In this document: piece by piece, positions 43,325 to 55,300 of the stretch
How positions within the stretch are numbered: the stretch's first letter is position 1
Layout: each line of letters begins with the position of its first letter
Source: Bedellia somnulentella
Taxonomy: Eukaryota > Arthropoda > Insecta > Lepidoptera > Bedelliidae
Direction of reading: 5' to 3'
Assembly (NCBI GenBank): GCA_963576735.1
Contig: OY755190.1
Location: forward strand, 8,239,695-8,303,694
DNA: 64,000 nt
Translations under genes and position numbers: made by a program
The notes under the pieces: model-generated
Databases searched by the model: none
What the model was told of the DNA's origin: nothing
The model's input: the letters and a program-made list of their open reading frames with translations, nothing else

Positions 43325-44151
43325 TTATCACGCCAAAGTATCATTTGCAAGTGTCTATCACTATTTTGAATATTCACTTGCCTATAAAATTTGTCTATAT
43401 CCCCCGATAAAACATATTTGTATTGACGAAATCGTAGCAAAATGTTAAATAGACTGTCTTGAATCTGTGGACCTGTGAGTAATATGTCGTTGATAGAGTA
43501 ACCTGAAGTGGTTTTTGCACTACCATTGAAAACAACGCGCAGTTTAGTAGATTCACTTGAAGGACGAACAACGGCGTGATGTGGTATGAAATAGGATTGT
43601 AAAGGGATTAATTCATCTGATAGAGATAAGTGACCTAAGTTTTTGTATTCCTGAATAAATTGGGTATATTGTTTTTTAAGATCTAAATTTTTATTGAGCC
43701 TTTTTTCTAATGATAGAAATTGTTTTCTCGCCAATTGAAATGAGTTGCCTAAACAACTAGGACTCAAATGTAATGGTAGTCTTACGCAGAACCGACCATC
43801 AATGTCACGATATGTGTTTTGTTTGAATTGATTTTCACATTCGTTTTCTAGTTTAGTATAACCTTTTGTAGGTGATGATTGGGGAATTAGCTCAGTTTCC
43901 CACAACCTCGACATATTGTCATTTAAAACCTCGTTTGAGATGAATTCCTTATCATATTTGAAGGAAGTTTTAAATGACAACATGTCAAAATTGTGGGGAA
44001 CTGAACGCACAGAGGTGTGATTACAATTAATAAATTTATTTAAGGAATCGCCTTTTGAATATATGGGGCCTGCCAGTATCCAACCTAATTTTGTTTTCTG
44101 CATGATAGGTGATCTGGGGCCTAAAGATATCTGTTCATTCTCAATTAAATT
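43309..44151 (-). pseudogene. BEL/Pao pol, RT N-terminal part
   Basis: KTKLGWILAGPI (post-protease linker), FCVRLPLHLSPS, FIPHHAVVRPSSESTKLRVV, SINDILLTGPQIQDSLF and FRQYKYVLSGDIDKFYRQV (RT block A with catalytic D) are standard BEL/Pao RT segments. It is separated from gag-protease by one TGA (about 44152-44154) and ends at the microsatellite. Confidence 0.9.
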
Positions 44152-45966
44152 TCAAAATATGTCTGCTCCTATTATCAAATCTACTGGGGCAGATGTGTTA
44201 AAAGTAGGATCAGCAAGATTAATGTAATTTGGAAAATTAATTTGTGAACTATTGAATGTGTCATGTGGTATGTTGCCAGTTAGCTTGGTCAACACTAGGC
44301 ATGACATTTGTGCTAAATAGTTGCAGTGCTTTGATTTTATTTCTATAGCACATCTTTCTAAGGAATTGGAAGTGAAAAGGTTACCCACGCCTATAATATT
44401 TATATGGGTAGGCTGAGGAGTCAATTTTAGTCTATCTCGCACATCTTCCGTGATTAGTGAAGATTGACTCCCGCTATCCAATAAAGCACGAATAGTTATG
44501 TGCGTCTTAGTGATTGGATTATAAATATCTACCAGAGCAGTGGATAATAATACATTACTTGGTTTGTTCGAGTTTATAGACATGCTAATTATATCTTGTG
44601 TGACGGAACCATCATTGGGCTCATTAGGCACCACGGTGTTAATAAAAGACGTATTTTGAGCCTGAGAGTCATCCCTATGCAATAAAGTGTTGTGACGTCG
44701 CTTGCAAATATTACATGAGTGGCGTACCTTGCATTGATGATTGGAATGGCCCTTACGTAAACAATTAGAGCATAATGAGAGTCGAGCTACCTCGGCAGCC
44801 CTGCGCTCGGCAGGCAGAGACTGGAACGACGGGCAGCTGTATATACGATGACTGCCGCCACATAAAGGACACACGACATTCGATGAGGCATCAATTGCTG
44901 AAATTGAGAGCGATTTCGTTTGAGACCTTTCTTGTTTTTGAAACAATGGCTGAGCATAAGGTTTAATGAAATTAGAATTTGAATATTTATTACTATTGAC
45001 AGACTCAAAAACATCAGCTCTAGCCTTTAGAAACTGGAAAAAATCGTTTAGCGAAGGGGAATTAGTAAAATTGTTTTTATGTTCCTCCCATTTGAAATTT
45101 GTGTTGTTGTCAAGCTTTGCTGATACCAAATGTATGATTAACGTGTCCCATGAAGTAGTTGGTTCACCTAACGAGTTTAACGCTCTTAAGTTTTTCGAAA
45201 TATGATCCATTACGAACCTTAAACTCTTAGCAGAATCCTTTGCTTGCACTTGGAAACTCAGAAGTGAATTCAAATGAGTTTTAATTAATTGTTTTTTGTT
45301 ATCGTAACGTTCACACAGAAGTTGCCACGCTTCTTTATAATTACTTGTAGAAACTTCTAGATTAGATAAAACTAAGGCTGCCTCACCTTCTAAATAAGAA
45401 ATTAAATAGTAAAATTTGTGTATTGGCTCCAACTTGTTATTATTATGAATAAGGGATGAAAATGTGTCACGAAATTCCAACCATTTCTGATATGATCCGT
45501 CAAAGTTTGATATTTTAATAACAGGCAATTTAAAACTTACATTGCTGTTGTCATAAGAATGACTGCACTTAGACTGTATTTCAGTTGTTGAGTCACCCCT
45601 TTTCTCTGTTAGAAATAATTTTGACTGCGCGATCAAAAGAGCAAAGTCTGATTCAAAATCATCGCGTATATCAATTTCATTTTGCAACTTAGAAGGATTT
45701 AATATTTCAATATTTGATTGGAGTTCATGAAAAGAAGTAGAAAGCAGTGAAAACTTATCTATTTTCTCCGAAAGTATATATAAATCCGTTGGAGAAACTA
45801 CTTCCGAGTCAAATAATTTCTTTAAATAGTTTTTGTATTTTGTTATTTGACCCTTTATTGAACTACGTTTTGTGACAAGGTCTTTGTAATCAGTATCAGT
45901 ATTCTGAGTCATTTTAAATGTAGTCTCAGACGATGGTTTGGTAGTTGATTCTCCTGCTTGAGACAT
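44152..45966 (-). pseudogene. BEL/Pao gag and aspartic protease
   Basis: About 604 codons from an ATG at 45964-45966 (an upstream TTG frame also exists). The N-terminal coiled region and ISNFDGSYQKWLEFRDTFSS are typical of BEL gag (DUF1759). Zinc knuckles: CPLCGGSHRIYSC and CSNCLRKGHSNHQC. Protease: ALLDSGSQSSLI with the DSG active site (DUF1758). The ORF itself is intact; it stops at a TGA where the polyprotein would normally continue into RT. Confidence 0.9.
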
Positions 45967-46560
45967 ATGGTAATGCAAAATCTAAATAGTATTTATCTAC
46001 TAGTAAGTGAGTAAAATTAATTAATAAGCTTGTATAAATAAAAACCGTTAAACTTAACTTCAAATATGCTCCACACTCCGGCCGCTAACACGATTCAACT
46101 CAACACTTTAACGCGCGCGAACGTTCTTAACGCCAATGTTGGGTAGACAGAGCGCTCACTGAAATGCGGAGAACAGGAAAGACACTACTAACGCAACACT
46201 AATTACACTGTTACGAGTTGTATAAAACCTTTTCTATTATGAATATTAAGACTTCGAATGAAATGATTCAGCAAAAGTGGAAAAAAATATATTTGAATAT
46301 ACCCACAATAAAAAAATGTTGATGGCTTAACGTATTATCAAGTATGGATAATAAAGATTTATGAAATATAAAATGTGATGAATAGGATGATTTTGGATGT
46401 GGAAAAGATAGTGAATGATATGAAAAATAAGGATGGGACACTTTCCTGGCAACTGCGATGATCCTTTGATGGCTTTGTTCTAGCTCCTGATTATCGGTTG
46501 TTCTCCTCAGAGCAATCAGTGAAAATTTGTCCTCCGTTTATCACGTCTGGTGGTCACCAA
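45967..46560 (-). other. BEL/Pao leader
   Basis: Non-coding. Beside the LTR the minus strand reads TTGGTGACCACCAGACGTG, a primer-binding-site candidate (TGG then acceptor-stem-like sequence). Confidence 0.6.
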
Positions 46561-46765
46561 TGTATAATTCCTTGGCTTGTAGAATTATCAATGAAAGATA
46601 TCTGACTCCAAAGATATTTTATATTGAAGTAATTTACAAGATGCGTTTTGCTTGGTATATGAATACAAGATTTTACAAGGTAATGAATGGAATGAAAAGA
46701 ATGAAAGATGGTTGACAGCTAGTTGCGCTAGTGATGTGCCGCTAGTGTTGTATCACGGCGGTACA
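46561..46765 (-). repeat. BEL/Pao 5' LTR
   Basis: Matches 40328-40532. Both encode the same 51-residue accidental ORF segment. Confidence 0.93.
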
Positions 46766-46769
46766 TCAA

Positions 46770-47109
46770 TATTAGACTAAAACACGCTTATGAATACTAT
46801 AGTTATTTATTGAAATGATTCTACTGTCGATCATTAGTATAAATTAATGCATTAAAACAAATATCAGTAAATACAAAATGTATAATTAGTGATATTATAA
46901 ATTTCCATGATTATATTTTTTAATATTTATGACTTCAATTTTTTATGAAGACTGATGATTATGATTTTAAATGGTATGAGAAATATTTTCGGAACTACGA
47001 TGATATGAGTTAAAAAATTATGTAAGACAATGCTCACCCCGTTTGTATAGATCGTCGGAGCCTAATTCTGTGTCACTCACTGACAGCACTCTTATTCGCT
47101 TGTGTATTA
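46770..47109. other. No gene recognised
   Basis: AT-rich flank of the BEL insertion. Confidence 0.4.
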
Positions 47110-47344
47110 CGTCTGTTTAGTGTTGGCTTAGAATAAACTACCTCATTTCTACCCGTGGGTGATCGTAAGAGGCTACTAAGGGTATAGGGGCTTTTCAAGT
47201 GATTTTTGGGCGATGTGGTTGGATACCTGTCACCAAAAGCATTTATTATTACCATCTTTTCCTAACTCAACTTCCAAAAGTGGCTGAGGAATCATCAATA
47301 CAAAGCTCTGGCTACCCCGTTTAGGGAGTTGTGGCCGTGAGTAA
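47110..47344 (+). mobile_element. SINE-a copy
   Basis: TAGTGTTGGCTTAGAATA head, GGGCGATGTGGTTGGATACC, CTCTGGCTACCCCGTTTAGG. About 480 bp upstream of the carboxypeptidase start codon. Confidence 0.85.
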
Positions 47345-47827
47345 GTAAAGGCTCATAATTGGGCTAGGAGGCCTAGCATGAGCGTTATTTTAACGTTACT
47401 CTGTCGGTTAGAATGAGATAAATGTTTTGTACTACGTGTTATCTAAAAGGTCGCTCATGCTGGCATGGCTGATTATGATTATTTAAATACGGTTTGATGC
47501 TTTGCATACCTGTAAGTACGCTTATAAGGTCGCAAGGTGACAAAAGAGACAGGCAAATTTTAAAAAGACAGGTACTACTGCTTCTTCTTCAGTGAATTAC
47601 AATATATCGTTTAATCTCTACATAATTCATTCGGGATTATTAGCAATGTTCTCTACAATTTATTGTATCAACTCAAATAACGTTAATAATGAAACAGATA
47701 TAAATAACACAATAGTCCAATTTATCAAAATTGTAATCTCTCTAAAACTGATAAAATAGCTTAGTTAATCCTCGCTTTAACTGGAATCCGTATTGAGTTA
47801 TTTGTAGTTATTATTTGGTTGTGAAAT
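47345..47827 (+). promoter_or_regulatory. Presumed upstream region of the carboxypeptidase gene
   Basis: No coding sequence. A GATA/TATA-like box (AACTGATAAAATAGC, about 47743-47757) lies about 75 bp before the ATG. GATA motifs are common near insect midgut genes, but no start site can be proved from sequence alone. Confidence 0.25.
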
Positions 47828-47901
47828 ATGTGGATTTTGTGTTATTTTGTGATGGGATTAGCCATTGCTGTTGAAGGTGGGAAACATGATATTTATACTG
47901 G
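47828..47901 (+). CDS. Carboxypeptidase exon 1 (start codon and signal peptide)
   Basis: ATG at 47828, then about 17 residues forming a signal peptide, then GGKHDIYTG. KH-IY-G is the conserved start of M14A proenzymes. Donor GTAAGC at 47902. The exon ends in phase 2 (GG), completed by the G at 53714. It is too short to appear in ORF scans. Confidence 0.82.
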
Positions 47902-49270
47902 GTAAGCGAGTAATTTTATATTCGACTAGCAGCCCGTCCCGGCTTCGCTCGGGCATGAATTATCATTAACATTTTGTTTTTTATTTTATTACATGTATTA
48001 TTATTTTAATATATTTTTTTTAAGTTTTAAGCTATGTTATATTTTTTTGCTGTGTAGTGTCGGCTTAGAATAGCACTACCCCATTTCTTCCGGTGGGTGT
48101 ACGTAAGAGGCGACTAACGGTTTTGGGGCTTTTGAGGGTTTTTTGGGCGATGCGGTTGGTGACCCATCACCAACAACCTTTATTTCACCATCTTTTCCCC
48201 ACACCACTTCCAAAAGTGGCTGAGGAATTTCTGATTCCTTAGCTCTGGCTACCCCTTCTAGGGATTTATAGCCGTGAGTATATGTGTGTATGTATGTTAT
48301 ATTTTTTTGTATTTATATTTAGATATATTTTTTTATTTTTTTTATTTTTCATGAGTAATTACATCAAAAGCCATTCATTCAATTTATAGAGTTAGAGCTT
48401 CCCTGTAAACAATATTTGACGTTGTTGTATTTTGGGGCAGCAAAATAAATTGATGTTCAGGAGCTCCCACCCGCGACAGGCCAACGTACAGTTGACCGTG
48501 AGTAAAACAATTCTTTCGCAGGTCAATCCCTACTTATTTGAAGGTTTGGCCTTGGGACTTATTAATTGTTAAAGCAAAAGATGTTTTAACCGGAAATTGT
48601 AGCCGTTTAAATGAAATTGGCAGATCATTTGGGATCTTCGGTATCCTCGGTATATGAGCTAATTAACCGGCTGCTGGGCCAGTGATAATAGTCGCTACAA
48701 TTAAATTTTGCTTTAACTCTTTGATAAGCAGCCTCCCGTACCACAGTGGGCTGGAATTCGCGTTTCATAGACATTCAAGTAAATTTTTTTTAAGTGACGC
48801 TTTTTTTGCTTGTATGCGATAGAGAATACCTGCAATATGCATTATATAATGAACTTTCAGGTTTATAAACGTAAACAGCGCAGTCAGATTTTTTTTCGAA
48901 AAAAATTGTATGGCGCAAGCATAACAAATGATGATATCTCCATAATCGCACAATTGCGCCTAATATCCTCCTAGGTTATTAATAAAGACATTATTTAGGA
49001 TTTTTTGACATACTTCATGCCACGGTCAAACGTGCGTTTTTTTTTTAAAAAATATTTTTGTTTATTTTTTCGTTTTTAATTAATATCAAGCATTACATGG
49101 GTGTATATAGACTGGACATTTACCCAAAATAATTGTGTGCAATATTAGAAACCGAAATTCAGTAAAAACCATAAAAAAGGCTTAATATATTTATTCTTTA
49201 TACTTATATTTGTATCTTAGAAACATTTACATATAACGACTTAAATTTAATGAACTTAATAAATATAATG

Positions 49271-49308
<38 letters not shown>

Positions 49309-52300
49309 ACAATTTAATAAAACGATGAAGTTATTAATTTAAAATGTCGCCTATTCTGAATCACTATCTTCAGAGTCGAACTCAGAGTCAGAGTTTATTT
49401 CAGCAATATCCCTAAACTCGAATTCAGGTGTTTGAAGATTGAGCAGATCTAATGTTTCAGCAAACAAATGTTTCTTTTTCTTTGCATCCATTGTTGGTCT
49501 TACTGCTGAAATAAGCGGATCGGACGAAAGAAGAAGGAAATTAAAAATATCTTCATTGGAACTCACTCTGCTATTCTTACGTGAGTGATGTTCTCTGAAT
49601 CTTCTGAAGTCTTTGTTCCTCGCTTCTGAAGCCTCTTCAGATAAACTCCCAATCGGTACTATTGCATTACAAGCGATAATTTCGGCTCCATGAAGCAGTA
49701 TCGTGTGCACTGTTGATGACATGTAGTACCAGTTGTATAATTTAACATACTTTTCAGCAGTTATGTACGCATATTCTTTAAATTTCGAAACATTGATGGA
49801 CTGACCTGAAGTTATGGCTTGCAAAATTACAGCAAATCTTCGGATCAGATCTTCATCTAGTCCAGTGATAGCCGCAGTCTTTTCAGGAAATTCAAAGAAT
49901 CGTCGTGCAGTGTTGCCGTCGTTAGTTGTGCCATAACCTTGTTTTACTATATCGATTAATAGGTTGAGTTCCGTTTTGAACCTGTCTTGGATAGTTTTCT
50001 TTCTTGCAGCCACTGCGGCTTTCTCACTTTCTTTTCTAGCAGACCACTTCTTAATATCCAATTTATATGCGATATGCAAAAGACATTCCATCATGTTTAT
50101 GCGCGCATGTAGTGAAGAAAGTCCGAGCTCCATCAAGTCATCTTCTGTAGACTTTTTTTTTACTTCTTCCAAGTTGTTCATGTCCGAAGGTTTCGCCAAA
50201 CAAATGTAGCACGCTGCATTCGCTCTTACGTTAGGAGAGAGGTATGTTTTTATTTTAGCATCAACCATGGTGAGCATAAGTTTATGACTCACCATATTGC
50301 TATCAAAAACTGATGGTTGGAGAGCTGATATCTCAGCTTTGACTCTTTCATTTTCTTCCTTCACCACTGTTTCACTTTCTTTAACAAAGGTGAACTGTAC
50401 TGGACGACAATACGCTGCTGAGCAAGGTTTCGGGTTCTCCCAAACTGTGATGTCTTCACACGTCATTTTCAGTGGTGATAACGAAGTCATGAATATACTA
50501 GAGTCATCTTGTGTAGAATCCATCTTCTGTTTATATCTGCTTTGGCTGGATGCTCCGTCGAAACCATATTTTGATATTAAAATAAGTTCTTTATTTTGTA
50601 TACTTTCAGGCAAAGATTCAATTATTCTTTTTGCTGTCAGATCTAGCAAAGCTTGCAGTGAAATTTTTGCTGAGGAATCTGTCACCGTAATTGAATTTTT
50701 CGGTTCAGGTGGAAAGCACACATTCTTCTCTTTTTGCACGCAGTAATACGAAGGGTACAAGTGCTTAAGGCCTTCTCGAATTGCTGATTCTCGCAAAGTT
50801 ATATATTGCCATTTTGATAATTTCAGAGATATTAGTAAACCAAGTGCTTTTTGGGGTGAAAACGTTTCTTTACTGGTTGGTTTTGTAATTAAATCTTGAA
50901 GATCTTTGATTGATTCTGGGTGTTTCACCATATATTCAATCACAGATGCAATTCTGTTTTGGCCTTCATCTTTCAACTTAGAAATAGTGGCAAATACGAG
51001 CTCACTGGAATCTTTGTCAGTCAGGTCTCCACTCCGCCTCTTTTTCTGTTTTGTTCCCAAGTCTTCAAAAGGTTTACGATTTGATATTTTTCTTTTCGTC
51101 ATTGTTCCAATGGATGATGTAGATGGCTCCAAAAGAGAACCAGTAACGCTTGATGATGACTCCAAAATAGTAACGTTAGAACTTGGTGATGGCTCCAAAA
51201 TTGGCACTATAGGACTTCCCTCATTCTGAGTAATTGATTTCATATTTTCTTTTAAGCAACTCGGCCAATCAACATCAGCTTCAAGCCAACTTTCGTAATC
51301 AGTTCGGAATCTCTCATATTTCCGTTGTGTTGATTCATATCGTTTCTGTGCAGCCCTAGTGAATCTCCGGCAAAATTCTTTTAAAGTCACACAATCTTCT
51401 TCAGATACACTGTTGTTTAAACGAGAGCGCACGGTTTGAAACAAAAAATTAAAGTTACTGAGTTTGTCAGCATTTTTCAAAATAACGAACAAATCCAAGT
51501 TTGTTGCGATGCTTGCCATGATGTTTGTACTTTCAATGATTGAAGAATGATTACTAAATGATTTTTTTTTAGTGTACTTCTATTTATTGCGAACGACTTA
51601 AAAGTCTGTGCCCGAACAAGTTATTTACTAACTACCCTCTTATTTGCTTACTAATGAGAACCCAATGATTTAATAGATATGGTATTCAAAAAGACGGTAG
51701 CTAGTTAAAATATTGTCATTAACAAACTATAATTTCCTTAATTTAATTGGGGATTTTGAGGATCATTAGACCATTTTATAACCTTTTCTGATTCCATCCA
51801 GCTAATGAGTTTTTAAGCAAATTTCCCTTTTTTTATATTTCATTCAATTATTTTGCGTAAATGTAAAGTCTATATACACCCATGTAATGCTTGATATTAA
51901 TTAAAAACGAAAAAATAAACAAAAATATTTTTTAAAAAAAAAACGCACGTTTGACCGTGGCATGAAGTATGTCAAAAAATCTTAAATAATGTCTATATTA
52001 ATAACCTAGGAGGATATTAGGCGCAATTGTGCGATTATGGAGATATCATCATTTGTTATGCTAGCGCCATACAATTTTTTTCGAAAAAAATTCTGACTGC
52101 GCTGTTTACGTTTATAAACCTGAAAGTTCATTATATAATGCATATTGCAGGTATTCTCTATCGCATACAAGCAAAAAAAGCGTCACTTAAAAAAATTTAC
52201 TTGAATGTCTATGAAACGCGAATTCCAGCCCACTGTGCGTACCCCTTCGTGACGCCTGCAACAACTTACTATGCATAGCTAATCGAGCGGAGTTTTATCT

Positions 52301-55300
52301 ATTTTTTTAATTCGAGATAACTTTCGAATGGACTGTTTGAATGGAATAATTCAAAAAGTAATATAAGGGTATTGAAGTAGTCTGAAATAATATATACGTT
52401 TTTTATAAGGATTAGATAGGTACAAATAAAGAGCCTTTTCTAAAGCAGGATTTTAATTTAATTTTTATATAATTTTATATAATGACGCTTGTTGTGAGAT
52501 AACTATAATAGTTAGAGACATGCTGTTGGGGCATTTTTTTAGATAATAATGTGTTCTATAAAATTGTAATACATAATTTTATTCTATTGTCAATAGTTTT
52601 CGCAGCGCACGCGATGTAAGGATTTTTTTTTTGTATTTTTTTAACACCTTGGGTTATATTTTTGAAGTTTACGTAAGGATCCCTATTCTTTTTGAAAATG
52701 AAATATAGCCTATGTCACTCGGGAATAGTGTAGCATTAAAACAATGAAAGAATTTTTCAAATCCGTCCAGTAGTTTTGGAGCCTATTTAATTCAAACAAA
52801 CAAACAAAAAATCAAACCTTTCCTCTTTATAATATTAGTATAGAGTATAGATAAAGATGTTCTGTCAATACTACTATGTGGATTTACATCACGTGAAATA
52901 CATAAGAAGATGTATGACGAGAAGTTTATTTTATTTTATTCGTATATAACATAATGTGTAGGTATATATCTATACAAGCGGGCTTTACCCCTTTAAGCTG
53001 ATGAAAGTAATAACTAGACAATGTGGCAAAACCCAAGGTAATGTCCACATTGACGTAGAAGAAAACTCTAAGTGCATTTAACTTATAGTAAGATTACCTT
53101 AGGCCACGATTGTAATAACGGAACTAGCCCGTTTGATTGGTGTAAAGACCCTGGAGGCTTAACTAGCAGCTACGTGTCAAGATACTTGGTGTTTTTGGTC
53201 TTTAAAGTGGAAGGTGGGTGGCTTAGATACGGTTTTGAATAAGATATGTCTGGTTTGGGTTGATCAACAACAACCAACCCATATAGCGAAGTGGTTAGAA
53301 CAAGCACGTATCATGCAGAGAGGTGTCGATTCAATCCCCGAGTCAGGCCTACACTAATGTGTCTTTTCTAAAGTCGTATGTGTGGTTAATTCATCTCGGT
53401 TGTTTACGGTGAGGGATAACATCGTGAGAAAACCCACATGACTAAGTCGTACTTAGTCATGTGCCAGTGTATTCGTACTCGTACATAACGGCAATATGCC
53501 TGCCCCGTATTACGTGAGTACACTGTCCAAGCAAAACGTGGGTACTCAGAACACGAGGTGACAATGTCACGTGATTTTCAGAACGAATAGTACCTCTGCC
53601 AAGCCCTACGGGTATAAACGCCGTGAACGTTTGAGTTTGAGTTGAGATACTTATGGCTATAAATACCAACAAGGGGAGCAATAGTTTTCTATTCTATTCT
53701 GAATTCTTTCCAGGAACTCAGTGCATTCCGTTCGAGTATCAAGCAGAGAGGAAGCTCGTCAACTAGATGAGCTGGTCTCCAGATTCCATCTTGATGTATG
53801 GCAGGATGGAAGTCAGGGGCGAAATGCGGAGGTCATGATTGGCTGGGCTGAAGAGAGAGATGTGTTGGATGAACTTGATGCCCTTGGAATGGAGCATGAG
53901 TTGCTTATTAAAGATGTTGTTAGGTAAAAACAAACATACATACATACATATACTCACGCCATTAATTCCCATTGGGGTAGGCAGAGACTATCGATCGCCA
54001 CTTCGTACGATCATGACAAACCTCTCTAGCTTCGTTTACATCCATCAATCTTTTCATACATGCTCTTTTATTCTTCATACTTCGGACGCCAGCCTTTTTG
54101 AGCACACTCTCAATTTGGTCCAAGTGTGTTCTCCGTGGTCGTACTCTACTAACATTACCATCCACACTAGCTCTATAGATCCGTTTTACCAATTTTCTAT
54201 CATCAATCCTCTCTATGTGCCCAAACCATCTCAACATTCCTTTTTCTATCTTTCTTACAATATCATCTTTGACACCACACTTTTCACGAATAACACTATT
54301 TCTCACTCGGTCACACAATCTAACATTACAATTTTTTCTGAGGGACCTCATCTCTACTGCATTCACTCTGCTCTCATGCTTCTTCTACCACACCCAACAT
54401 TCGCTTCCATACATAAGCGTAGGAACAAGAACAGCATCATGCACAGCCATTCGGGCCTTTTCAGACACCGATTGACTGATCATTAGGCTATTCATTGCTC
54501 CATTTACCGCATTGCCCTTTTTCACTCTTCTTTCAATGTCATCATCACATTTTCCATCCCTTGAATATATTTAGAAATGATATCTACTAAACAACAATCT
54601 TTATTTTATCATACATTCCCAATTCATCTTTCCAAAAGTGGCAGAGGAATTTCTAATTTCTTATCTCTGGCTAACCCTTCTAGAGATTTATAGCCCTAAA
54701 TATATGTGTGTACGTATCTTATGAACTTTTTTTGTTAACCATGTATGTATGTATGTATCTAATAATCTTTTATTAAATTAAACTTAAACTAAACAAGGTT
54801 TCACAGCTCTCCAATAAATAAAGAATATCTTTACACGAAAAATATTTTTGTTTACGATTAATTAGGCACTGAATCAGTGTTTGATTTATGCAATCTACGT
54901 ATCTTTATATTAAGTTATATTTAATTATTGAAAATCACATTATTTGTTGACTTGTATGAATTAATTTGTATTTATAAATTCAGTTATCTCACTGAACGCG
55001 ATGATGAATGGACTCGATGGCATCAAACAAGATCGTCCAGAGCATTTCCATTTGAAAACTACCCACGGTATGATGCAGTAAGTAGTGTTTATTAATATAT
55101 TATTATTAGCCAATGATGGACATAGATGTTCAAATAAGGAGCTCTGCAACAGCTAAGCTTCTCTCATTTCTTCGTCATTCCACGAGAAAAAAATATCTAT
55201 TCTTAGTGGACACAGGCTACCGAACACTATACAAACTTTCGAAATGATATACCCATTTTTTTAAACCTCTCATACAATCTTCATAAATACTCCTGCTTTC

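Larger units (their letters stand above)
40328..46765 (-). mobile_element. BEL/Pao LTR retrotransposon, recent but inactivated
   Basis: Matching 205-bp LTRs at both ends and a TCAA target duplication (40324-40327, 46766-46769). On the minus strand the order is 5' LTR, primer-site region, gag-protease, RT, RNase H, integrase, 3' LTR, 6.4 kb in all, the normal BEL/Pao size. Genes are broken by at least three nonsense codons and one frameshift, although the LTRs show no difference I could find. Confidence 0.95.
48742..52237 (-). mobile_element. Transib DNA transposon, apparently intact
   Basis: Inverted repeats of about 394 bp begin and end with CACAGTGGG. The 5-bp sequence CGTAC is duplicated outside (48737-48741, 52238-52242). 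Five-bp, CG-containing duplications and a CACAGTG-like heptamer are hallmarks of Transib. A single uninterrupted 722-codon transposase ORF lies on the minus strand. It sits inside the Helitron-like element in intron 1 of the carboxypeptidase. I recall an active Transib from Helicoverpa (Hztransib), so activity in moths has precedent. Confidence 0.93.
47922..52862 (-). mobile_element. Helitron-like element in intron 1 (host of nested SINE-a and Transib)
   Basis: The left end TCGACTAGCAGCCCGTCCC, rich in GGCTTCGCTCGGGC, and the right end with CAAACCTTTCCTCTTTATAA and TATTAGTATAGA are the ends I associate with lepidopteran Helitrons. In between, the minus strand encodes a Helitron-type helicase C-terminus (48360-48741). 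The left end lies about 20 bp after the exon 1 donor. Boundaries are approximate. Confidence 0.55.

Noticed and set aside
46527..46715. 62-codon ORF shared with 40329-40482
   Set aside because: Inside the BEL/Pao LTRs, hence duplicated DNA and not a gene.
48765..48953. 62-codon ORF repeated at 52027-52278
   Set aside because: Part of the Transib terminal inverted repeats.
49964..51229. Three + strand ORFs of 81-149 codons
   Set aside because: Antisense to the Transib transposase and without any recognisable domain.
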